Assembly: GCA_965363675.1 (NCBI GenBank)
Contig: CBDTTW010000065.1
Coordinates: forward strand, 1-15,533
DNA length: 15,533 nt
Direction: 5' to 3'
Origin: CBDTTW01 sp965363675
Lineage (GTDB): Bacteria > Bacteroidota > Rhodothermia > Rhodothermales > DASSAV01
Shown here: positions 8,814 to 14,459 of the stretch, piece after piece
Position numbering within the stretch: position 1 is the stretch's first letter
Layout: the number at the start of each line of letters is the position of its first letter
Translations under genes and position numbers: made by a program
The notes under the pieces: model-generated
Databases searched by the model: none
Seen by the model: only the letters and a program-made list of their open reading frames with translations
What the model was told of the DNA's origin: nothing

Positions 8814-8850
8814 TCAGGAGCGCAAATTCAGTTGCCGTATACCACAGGGC

Positions 8851-8888
8851 CGGTTACGGACGCTTCGCAGGCAGCGCCCGGCTAACCG
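8851..8888 (-). promoter_or_regulatory. Leader hairpin that competes with the upstream junction stem
   Basis: On the minus strand CGGTTA (8883-8888) pairs with TAACCG (8851-8856), and GGGCGCT (8873-8879) pairs with AGCGTCC (8858-8864) with one G-U pair, leaving an 8-nt loop: about 13 pairs broken by a small asymmetric internal loop. Its 5' arm shares bases 8885-8888 with the closing stem of the three-way junction, so the two cannot both form completely. No downstream T-run is present. Confidence 0.45.
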
Positions 8889-9000
8889 TGGGTCTGGAAC
8901 GGAGACGGCCGGATGGGGTCGCCTATGCCGCGCACAAGGCGGCAGGGCGCGCCGGTCTGCACGTTGGGGGAAGTGCGGACTGCAATGCCATCGCCACGGT
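8885..9000 (-). ncRNA. Candidate structured leader RNA (three-way junction) of the efflux operon
   Basis: Read on the minus strand, ACCGTGG (8994-9000) pairs with CCACGGT (8885-8891), and GATGG (8988-8992) with CCATC (8912-8916). Inside lie two hairpins. GTCCGCAC/GTGCAGAC (8973-8980 with 8955-8962) has 8 pairs with one wobble and a 10-nt loop. TGCCGC/GCGGCA (8939-8944 with 8926-8931) has 6 pairs and a 7-nt loop. The whole element begins at about the predicted transcription start. I do not recognise it as a known riboswitch class, 6S RNA, tmRNA or RNase P. In GC-rich sequence some pairing is expected by chance, so this is a structural prediction only. Confidence 0.4.
8923..8991 (-). CDS. Possible 22-residue leader peptide
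   Basis: An ATG about 10 nt after the predicted transcription start opens a frame of 22 codons ending in TAG. It contains a Leu-Pro-Pro-Thr segment, two cysteines and two arginines, one coded by the rare AGA. The frame covers exactly the two hairpins of the predicted junction and ends just after the second. Its codons (TTG twice, CTT, AGA, CCA) are unlike those of the neighbouring genes, and there is no Shine-Dalgarno sequence. In GC-rich DNA short open frames are common, so it may be accidental. If real, ribosome stalling on it could remodel the leader. Confidence 0.25.
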   Translation of the reverse strand: MALQSALPPTCRPARPAALCAA

Positions 9001-9007
9001 GAGGGCT

Positions 9008-9036
9008 TTAATACGAAAAAAACTGCTCCGACACAA
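9008..9036 (-). promoter_or_regulatory. Promoter of the efflux operon
   Basis: On the minus strand TTGTGT (9031-9036) and TATTAA (9008-9013) are separated by exactly 17 nt (9014-9030), close to the sigma70 consensus TTGACA-17-TATAAT. The spacer holds a T7 run in otherwise GC-rich DNA. Transcription would start near 9001, leaving a leader of about 230 nt. The promoter begins only 17 nt after the dnaB stop codon. The T7 run might also help end dnaB transcripts, but the only hairpin before it is weak. Confidence 0.6.
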
Positions 9037-9052
9037 TACCGGTTCCGCCGCC

Positions 9053-10606
9053 TCAGAACGGGGCCGGGTCGGTGGGCGGGCGCGGCGCCGAGGGCGTGTC
9101 GTAGCCGTCGCCGGACTCGTAGCCGCCGCCGGGGGTGTCGCCGTAATAGGTGGTCAGGTTCTCGAAGCGCGCGTGCTGGTTGACGAAGGCCAGCTCGACC
9201 GACCCGATGGGGCCGTTGCGCTGCTTGCCGATAATGATTTCGGCGATGCCCTCGGTCGAGTTGCCGTTCTCGTCCACCGTGATGCCGTAGCGCTCGGCGC
9301 GGTAGATGAAGGCCACCACGTCGGCGTCCTGCTCGATGGAGCCGCTTTCGCGCAGATCCGAAAGCTGCGGCCGCTTGTCGCCGCCGCGCGTCTCGACGGC
9401 GCGGCTGAGCTGCGAGAGCGCGATGACGGGCACGTTCAGCTCCTTGGCGAGCGACTTGAGCGAGCGCGAGATCTGCGCGATCTCCTGCTCGCGGTTGCCG
9501 CCGCGCACGTCGCCCGAGCCGTGCATGAGCTGCAAGTAATCGACGACGACCATGCCGATGTCGTGCTCGGCCTTGAGGCGGCGGGACTTGGCGCGCAGCT
9601 CCAGGATGCTCAGGCCGGGCGTGTCGTCGATGAAGATGGGGGCGGCCGAGAGGCGCCCGGCGGCGCGGGCCAGGCGCGGCCAGTCCTCGTCGGTCATGCG
9701 GCCGGTGCGCGCCGCCTGCGCATCGACGCGGGCCTCCGAGGTAAGCAGGCGCTGCGCGAGCTGCTGCGAGCTCATTTCGAGCGAGAAGTACGCGATGCCG
9801 GCGGGCTGGTCCGGGTGCAACGCCGAGTTGCGCGCCAGGGCCAGGGAAAATGCCGTCTTGCCCATCGACGGGCGGGCGGCGATGATGATCAGGTCGGAGC
9901 GCTGCCAGCCGCCGGTCATGTCGTCGAGGCGCTGGAAGCCGCTGGGCACCCCGGTGATGCCGCCGGCGCGCCCGTGGATGGATTCGAGGCGGGCGAGGGT
10001 CTCCTTCAGGATCTCGTTCATCGACGAGGCAGGCTTGCGCATCGTCGCGTCGGAGATCCGGAAGATGTCGCTCTCGGCCTGGTCGAGCAAATCGAAGGCG
10101 TCGGAGCTGGGCTCGTAGGCTTTGGTGATCAGGCCCGTCATCGTCTCGATGAGCTTGCGCAGCAGCGCCTTCTCCGCGATGATGCGGGCGTGGTACTCGA
10201 CGTTGGCCGCCGAGGCGACGCGCGTCGTCAGCTCGGTGAGGTAGTAGGCCCCTCCGGCCTCGTCGAGTTCGCTGCGGCGCTTGAGCTCCTCGGTGAGCGT
10301 GATCAGGTCCACCGGGTTGTTGCGCTCGAACAGGCTCAGCATCGCGGCATAGATGCGCTGATGCCGGGGCTGGTAGAACGCATCCTCGGGCAGCACTTCG
10401 ATGGCGCGCGGGATGGCCTCGCGCTCGATGAGCATGGCGCCGAGCACCGACTGCTCCACATCGACGGCCTGCGGCGGCAGGCGGCCGCTCTCCGGGCGGG
10501 ACTCGGGGCGGCGCTGCCCCGGCCGCGTCATCTTCTCGATGGGGTAGGGCTGCGACTCGGGGTCGATGCTGAGCCTGCGGGGGGGGAAGTCTTCCTGGTC
10601 GGCCAT
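9053..10606 (-). CDS. dnaB: Replicative DNA helicase DnaB
   Basis: The hexameric 5'-3' helicase that unwinds the replication fork and recruits primase. The protein is 517 residues; family members without inteins are about 440-520. A Pro/Arg/Glu-rich N-terminal extension (1-42) precedes the DnaB-N domain (PPQAVDVEQSVLGAMLI from 44 to about 145) and a linker. The RecA-like motor follows, with Walker A ARPSMGKT at 244-251 and Walker B MVVVDY at 352-357, then ALSQLSRAVE and QLSDLRESGSIEQDAD. The tail (from about 493) is Gly/Pro/Tyr-rich and disordered-looking. There is no intein at the P-loop or elsewhere. The start is 34 nt after the glycosylase stop, suggesting co-transcription. No Shine-Dalgarno sequence is visible. 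Codons 7-10 contain a C8 run. Confidence 0.97.
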   Translation of the reverse strand: MADQEDFPPRRLSIDPESQPYPIEKMTRPGQRRPESRPESGRLPPQAVDVEQSVLGAMLIEREAIPRAIEVLPEDAFYQPRHQRIYAAMLSLFERNNPVDLITLTEELKRRSELDEAGGAYYLTELTTRVASAANVEYHARIIAEKALLRKLIETMTGLITKAYEPSSDAFDLLDQAESDIFRISDATMRKPASSMNEILKETLARLESIHGRAGGITGVPSGFQRLDDMTGGWQRSDLIIIAARPSMGKTAFSLALARNSALHPDQPAGIAYFSLEMSSQQLAQRLLTSEARVDAQAARTGRMTDEDWPRLARAAGRLSAAPIFIDDTPGLSILELRAKSRRLKAEHDIGMVVVDYLQLMHGSGDVRGGNREQEIAQISRSLKSLAKELNVPVIALSQLSRAVETRGGDKRPQLSDLRESGSIEQDADVVAFIYRAERYGITVDENGNSTEGIAEIIIGKQRNGPIGSVELAFVNQHARFENLTTYYGDTPGGGYESGDGYDTPSAPRPPTDPAPF

Positions 10607-10640
10607 GCGTCGGGCGTCGGAAAAAGGTGGGGGCGGGGCT

Positions 10641-11426
10641 TCAGCTTTGCCCGAGGATCTGGTCGTAGCGGGTGCGGAGCAGCTTCACGTCCTCCCAGGT
10701 GTCGTACTTCCACTGGGGGTTGCGCAAGAGCGCCGCCGGGTGGTAGGTCACCATCATCGGGATGCCGTGGTAGTCGTGGAACTTGCCGCGCAAAGCGCCC
10801 ATCGTGGCGTTGCGCCCGAGCAGCGCGTTGCCCGCCGTCCGGCCGACGCACAGCAGGAGCTTGGGGGCGATGAGGGCCATTTGCTTGTGCAGCACCGGCA
10901 GGTGGGCCGCCACTTCCTCGGGCAGGGGGTCGCGGTTCTGCGGCGGGCGGCTTTTGAGGATGTTGGCGATGTACACCTGGTCGCGCGTAAACTGGATGGC
11001 CTCCAGGATTTTGTTGAGCAGTTGGCCCGCCCGCCCCACGAACGGCTCGCCCAGCCGGTCTTCGTCGGCGCCGGGGGCCTCGCCGATCACCATGAGGCCC
11101 GCGTGCGGGTCGCCGACGCCGAAGACGGGGTTGCGGCGCTCGGCGTCGAGCGGGGTCAGCACCGTCCGGGCGACGTAGTCGGCCACCTCCTCCAGCGAGG
11201 TCATGGCGCGCAGCGGCGAGCCGGCCGGGATGAGCGCTTCGATGCGCTGCGCGGGCGAGAGCGCCGGGTTGTCGGCGGCCGGTTCGGGCGCAGGCTTGCC
11301 GAACAAATCGGCGGTGGGCATGGCGGCGTGCGGGTCTGAGGGTGAGGGCAGCGGCGCGAGCGGACCGCCCAGGGCGGCCTCCTGCTCGATAAATGATTTT
11401 ACGGCGCGCAGCAGTTCCTGCGTCAT
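10641..11426 (-). CDS. Uracil-DNA glycosylase family 4-like protein lacking Fe-S cysteines
   Basis: A uracil-DNA glycosylase superfamily protein of 261 residues that would remove uracil from DNA in base-excision repair. A Pro/Ala-rich N-terminal region (1-75) is followed by NPVFGVGDPHAGLMVIGEAPG. The active-site motif GEAPGADED (115-123) leads into GEPFVGRAGQLL, then IANILKSRPPQNRDPLPEEV and the second motif TYHPAALLRNP (227-237), the usual family-4 form. Family-4 enzymes hold a [4Fe-4S] cluster with four cysteines; the aligned positions here appear to be Thr88, Thr91, Ser159 and His175, and the only cysteine in the protein (193) is elsewhere. I chose the ATG at 11426, giving MTQELLRAVKSFIEQ; an upstream in-frame ATG at 11492 would add 22 residues reading through the probable promoter. 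dnaB follows 34 nt downstream. Confidence 0.88.
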   Translation of the reverse strand: MTQELLRAVKSFIEQEAALGGPLAPLPSPSDPHAAMPTADLFGKPAPEPAADNPALSPAQRIEALIPAGSPLRAMTSLEEVADYVARTVLTPLDAERRNPVFGVGDPHAGLMVIGEAPGADEDRLGEPFVGRAGQLLNKILEAIQFTRDQVYIANILKSRPPQNRDPLPEEVAAHLPVLHKQMALIAPKLLLCVGRTAGNALLGRNATMGALRGKFHDYHGIPMMVTYHPAALLRNPQWKYDTWEDVKLLRTRYDQILGQS

Positions 11427-11463
11427 GGGCGACTCGGGGGGGGAGGGTGTAACGCCTTGCCGT

Positions 11464-11492
11464 AAGCTAGCGGCGCGGCCTGCTATGCTCAA
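11464..11492 (-). promoter_or_regulatory. Putative promoter for the glycosylase-dnaB pair
   Basis: In the 71-nt gap after coaBC, TTGAGC (11487-11492) and TAGCTT (11464-11469) lie 17 nt apart on the minus strand. The first four bases of the -35 match consensus; the -10 fits the TAnnTT pattern described for Bacteroidota better than the enteric one. A C8 run (minus strand, 11436-11443) follows in the leader. Readthrough from coaBC is also possible. Confidence 0.4.
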
Positions 11493-11497
11493 GCGAA

Positions 11498-12742
11498 TTA
11501 AGCGCGTGGCTCAGAAATTTGCATGCCCTCCACCGGACGCGTCACGCGGTCCAGGATGGCCTCGGCCACAGCGTCCTTCGAGGCCAGCGGCAGGGCCTCG
11601 CGCAGCCCCGAGCAGTGCAGCAAGGTCACGCGGTTGGTGTCGTGGCCGAAGCCCGCGCCCGGCTCCAGGGCGTCGTTGAGCACGATCCAGTCGAGGCGCT
11701 TGCGCCGCAGCTTCTCGGCGGCGTGGCGCTCGGCGTCCTCGGTCTCCAGCGCGAAGCCGACCAGGAGCTGCCCGGGGCGGCGCTCGGCCCCGAGCTGGGC
11801 CAGAATGTCGGTGGTGCGCTTGAGGCGCAGGGTCAGCGCATCGTCGGCTTTCTTGATCTTGTGGGGCGCCGGGGCCTCGGGCGTATAGTCGGCCACGGCG
11901 GCGGCCATGATGATGATCTCGGCGTCGGCGCGGGCCAGCGTGGCGCGGGCCATGTCCTCGGCGGAGACCACGTCGATGCGCTCGATGCCGGGGTGCGCCG
12001 CAAGGCTCGTCGGGCCGCTCACGAGGGTCACGGCGGCCCCCCGCCGGCGGGCGGCCTCGGCCAGGGCATAGCCCATTTTGCCGCTGGAGTGGTTCGAGAG
12101 GTAGCGCACCGGGTCGATGGCCTCGCGCGTAGGGCCGGCCGTCACGAGCACGCGCCGCCCGGCCAGGGCGCCGCCCGCCGCAAAGCGCTGCGCCAAGCGC
12201 TCGGCCAGGTCGGCCGGCTCGGGCAGGCGGCCCAGGCCCACCAGCCCGCTGGCAAGGCTGCCGTAGCCCGGCTCGACGACCTCGTAGCCGTAGGCGCGCA
12301 GGCGCGCGAGGTTGGCCTGGGTGGCCGGGTGCACGTACATGTCGTGGTCCATGGCGGGGCAGACCACAACCGGGCAGCGCGCCGCCAGGACCGTGGCGCC
12401 GATCATGTCGTCGGCGCGGCCGGCGGCCAGGCGCGCGATGAGGTCGGCGGTGGCCGGAGCCGCCAGAAACACGTCGGCCCACAGGCCCAGCTCGATGTGC
12501 TGCGTCCAGAGGCCGCCCGGCTGCTCGGACCATACGTCGGTGAGCACGGGCCGCTCGGAAAGCGTTCCGAGCGTGAGCGGCGTGATGAAGCGCGCCGCGT
12601 TGCGCGTCATGAGCACCTGCACCTCGGCGCCCGCCTTCTTGAGCAGCCGGACGAGTTCGGCGGTCTTGTAGGCGGCGATGCCCCCCGAGACGCCGAGCAG
12701 GATGCGGCGGCCGCCGAGCGGCCCGGCAGGAGGCGTGCTCAT
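11498..12742 (-). CDS. coaBC: Bifunctional phosphopantothenoylcysteine decarboxylase / phosphopantothenate-cysteine ligase
   Basis: CoaBC makes two consecutive steps of coenzyme A synthesis: CoaB joins cysteine to 4'-phosphopantothenate and CoaC, a flavoprotein, decarboxylates the product to 4'-phosphopantetheine. The protein is 414 residues. The CoaC half has ILLGVSGGIAAYKTAELVR (14-32), catalytic His82 in TQHIEL and APATADLIARLAAGRADD. The CoaB half has VLVTAGPTREAIDPVRYLSN, then SGKMGYALAEAA, and HKIKK at 294-298. Spacing matches the E. coli enzyme (His75, Asn125, Cys158) exactly, which shows Asp132 in place of Asn125 (PAMDHDMY) and Ser165 in place of Cys158 (LASG). I recall similar replacements in Bacteroidota CoaBC, so this may be lineage-typical. 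The start overlaps the gmk stop as ATGA; no rpoZ gene lies between them. Confidence 0.96.
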   Translation of the reverse strand: MSTPPAGPLGGRRILLGVSGGIAAYKTAELVRLLKKAGAEVQVLMTRNAARFITPLTLGTLSERPVLTDVWSEQPGGLWTQHIELGLWADVFLAAPATADLIARLAAGRADDMIGATVLAARCPVVVCPAMDHDMYVHPATQANLARLRAYGYEVVEPGYGSLASGLVGLGRLPEPADLAERLAQRFAAGGALAGRRVLVTAGPTREAIDPVRYLSNHSSGKMGYALAEAARRRGAAVTLVSGPTSLAAHPGIERIDVVSAEDMARATLARADAEIIIMAAAVADYTPEAPAPHKIKKADDALTLRLKRTTDILAQLGAERRPGQLLVGFALETEDAERHAAEKLRRKRLDWIVLNDALEPGAGFGHDTNRVTLLHCSGLREALPLASKDAVAEAILDRVTRPVEGMQISEPRA

Positions 12743-13326
12743 GCGGGCGGCGCCTCCGACGGCGTCAGGCGCAGGAAGCCGCGCACCTGCCGTAGGGCCG
12801 CCTCTACGGCGGCTTCCAGGTCGTCGTTGACGACGACGTGGTCGAAGCGGTCGGCGTAGGTCATCTCCTGCCGGGCGCGCGCCAGGCGCGTGCGCAGCGT
12901 CTCGGGCGTCTCGGTGCCGCGCCCGACGAGGCGCTGCTCCAGGGCCTCCAGCGACGGCGGGGCGATGAAAAGCGCCAGCGCCTCCGGGCCGAACTGCTGC
13001 TTCACGTCCCACGCGCCCACCACGTCCACGTCGAGCAGCATCGGGCGCGCGGGCGTGGCGCGGGCGATCTCCGAGCGGAGCGTGCCGTAGAGGCGCCCGG
13101 GGTACACCTCCTCGTATTCGAGGAAAGCCCCCGCCGCGACGCCCTCGCGGAACGCCTGCTCGGTCACGAAATAGTAGTCCACGCCGTCGCGCTCGCCGGG
13201 GCGGGGCGGGCGCGTCGTGGCCGATACGGAGAACTGCAACGCCGGCAGGGCCGCGCGCAGCCGCCGTGCGATGCTGGTTTTGCCGGCGCCGCTCGGAGCC
13301 GTCAGGACGATGAGCCGGGGGGCCAT
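12739..13326 (-). CDS. gmk: Guanylate kinase
   Basis: Guanylate kinase converts GMP to GDP with ATP in purine nucleotide salvage and synthesis. The 195-residue product has the usual size. The P-loop APSGAGKTS is at residues 10-18. The GMP-binding segment SVSATTRPPRPGERDGVDYYF begins at 33 and is followed by FLEYEEVYPGRLYGT. LLDVDVVGAWDVKQQF and the lid region RLVGRGTETPETLRTRLARA complete the fold, and DHVVVNDDLEAAV is the typical C-terminal motif. The gene begins 10 nt after the yicC stop and its stop overlaps the coaBC start by 4 bp, so the three genes form a tight operon. The pairing yicC-gmk is widespread in bacteria. I see no anomalies. Confidence 0.97.
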   Translation of the reverse strand: MAPRLIVLTAPSGAGKTSIARRLRAALPALQFSVSATTRPPRPGERDGVDYYFVTEQAFREGVAAGAFLEYEEVYPGRLYGTLRSEIARATPARPMLLDVDVVGAWDVKQQFGPEALALFIAPPSLEALEQRLVGRGTETPETLRTRLARARQEMTYADRFDHVVVNDDLEAAVEAALRQVRGFLRLTPSEAPPA

Positions 13327-13336
13327 AGGCGGCTTG

Positions 13337-14218
13337 CTACTCCAGGTTCTGCACTTGTTCGCGGATGCGCTCCACCTCCTCCTTCATCTCGACGGCCAGG
13401 TGCGCCACCTCGGCGTCGTTGGCCTTGCTGCCGATGGTGTTGACCTCGCGGTTGATCTCCTGCAAGAGGAAATTGAGCTTGCGCCCCACCGCCTCGGAGC
13501 CGGCGAGGGCCTCGCGGAACACGTCCAGGTGGGCGTGCAGGCGCACGCATTCCTCGGTGATGTCCAGGCGGTCGGCCAGCAGGGCAATCTCCAGCTCCAG
13601 CCGCTCCGGGTTGATGCGCTCGTCGGCGAGGGTTTCCTGGAGGCGCGTGTGCAGCCGCCGCCGGGCCTCCTCGACGCGCAGCGGCGCGCGGGCCTCGATC
13701 TGGGCCAGCACCGCCGCGATGGCTTCCAGGCGCGCCTGAAGGTCGGCCGAGAGCGCCGCGCCTTCCTGGCGGCGCATGCTCCGGATGCCCTCGATGGCCT
13801 CGGCCATGGCCGTTTGCGCGGCGGCCCACGCCTCTTCCCGGGCGGCCGCGCCGTCGTCGGCGGCGGTGAACACGTCCGGGAACGCCAGCAGGTGCTCCAA
13901 CCCGACGGGCGCGGCGATGCCGGCGGCCCGGCGCAGCGCCTCCAGCAGCGCGGCGTAGCGCCGGGCGGCCTCCTCGTTGACCTGCACCGGCAGGCTCTCG
14001 GCGGCGGCCTGCTCGATCTGCACCTGCACCGCAATGCGCCCCCGCCCGAGCGCCTGCTTCACCGCCGCGCTGATGTCGTGCTCGTGCTCGGCCAGCGCCT
14101 TCGGCAGGCGCAGCGACACCTCGCAGAAACGGTTGTTCACCGACCGCATCTCGACGGCGACGGTGGTCTGGCCGACCTGCGCCGCCCCCCGCCCGAACCC
14201 GGTCATGCTCTCGATCAT
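13337..14218 (-). CDS. yicC: YicC family endoribonuclease
   Basis: A YicC/YloC-family protein of 293 residues (E. coli YicC is about 287). Family members are reported to be endoribonucleases involved in small-RNA and mRNA turnover. The start MIESMTGFGRG matches the strongly conserved N-terminus, which fixes the ATG at 14218; an in-frame opening continues upstream through the terminator and tRNA and is not coding. The N-terminal YicC domain covers about 1-155. The C-terminal DUF1732 domain has RLDITEECVRLHAHLDVF, then GRKLNFLLQEINREVNTIGS and ends in EEVERIREQVQNLE, almost the family consensus. A weak AGG lies about 8 nt before the start. It leads the yicC-gmk-coaBC operon. No promoter is visible in the 37 nt between the tRNA terminator and its start. 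Confidence 0.95.
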   Translation of the reverse strand: MIESMTGFGRGAAQVGQTTVAVEMRSVNNRFCEVSLRLPKALAEHEHDISAAVKQALGRGRIAVQVQIEQAAAESLPVQVNEEAARRYAALLEALRRAAGIAAPVGLEHLLAFPDVFTAADDGAAAREEAWAAAQTAMAEAIEGIRSMRRQEGAALSADLQARLEAIAAVLAQIEARAPLRVEEARRRLHTRLQETLADERINPERLELEIALLADRLDITEECVRLHAHLDVFREALAGSEAVGRKLNFLLQEINREVNTIGSKANDAEVAHLAVEMKEEVERIREQVQNLE

Positions 14219-14255
14219 GTACGCCTGCCGTTTTGCGGCGCCGCAGCGCCTGACG

Positions 14256-14281
14256 AAAAAGCCGGACCCGTAGGCCCGGCT
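14256..14281 (-). terminator. Intrinsic terminator of tRNA-Ser
   Basis: On the minus strand a 9-bp stem (AGCCGGGCC with GGTCCGGCT, one G-U pair) closes a TACG tetraloop of the stable UNCG class and is followed by T5 at 14256-14260, whose first T also ends the stem. It begins 4 nt after the tRNA 3' end and ends 37 nt before yicC. This is the clearest rho-independent terminator in the window. Confidence 0.88.
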
Positions 14282-14285
14282 CGTG

Positions 14286-14373
<88 letters not shown>

Positions 14374-14377
14374 GGCG

Positions 14378-14395
14378 CCCGGGCCGCAGCCCGGG
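14378..14395 (-). promoter_or_regulatory. Hairpin in the 5' leader of pre-tRNA-Ser
   Basis: CCCGGGC (minus strand) pairs with GCCCGGG over 7 perfect pairs with a TGCG loop (14378-14384 with 14389-14395). It sits between the -10 box and the mature tRNA 5' end, only 4 nt from the latter, so the primary transcript would begin almost at this stem. It could influence RNase P processing. No T-run follows. Confidence 0.4.
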
Positions 14396-14402
14396 AGTCC
14401 TA

Positions 14403-14408
14403 AATATA
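14403..14408 (-). promoter_or_regulatory. -10 element of the tRNA-Ser promoter
   Basis: TATATT on the minus strand, in the run TTATATTTAG that also fits the Bacteroidota TAnnTT pattern, is the only AT-rich spot between frr and the tRNA. The region 17 nt upstream (GTGGGG) does not resemble a -35 box. Transcription would start near 14396, about 23 nt before the mature tRNA. Confidence 0.5.
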
Positions 14409-14459
14409 ACACGGGGTTGCGCGCGCCCCACGCGAGATTCCGGTGAAAGCGCCGCCCCG

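Noticed and set aside
8885..9000. Leader resembling a known RNA: fluoride riboswitch (GGCGATGGCATT), RNase P (GGGGAAGTGCGGAC) or 6S RNA
   Set aside because: Only short stretches are similar; the defining conserved cores and pairing patterns of those classes are absent on either strand.
9014..9055. Intrinsic terminator for dnaB using the T7 run at 9016-9022
   Set aside because: The only hairpins before it have 3-4 pairs (CCG/CGG, GTTC/GAAC), and the T-run is not adjacent to a stable stem; the promoter reading of this segment is better supported.
8501..10873. A very long open frame on the plus strand (790 codons) opposite dnaB
   Set aside because: It is antisense to clear dnaB and glycosylase coding; its product is repetitive Arg/Ala/Gly/Val-rich with no domain, as expected from reading GC-rich codons backwards.
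14409..14459. Terminator for frr
   Set aside because: GGGG/CCCC with a 9-nt loop is the best stem I find and no T-run follows directly, so termination cannot be supported from sequence.
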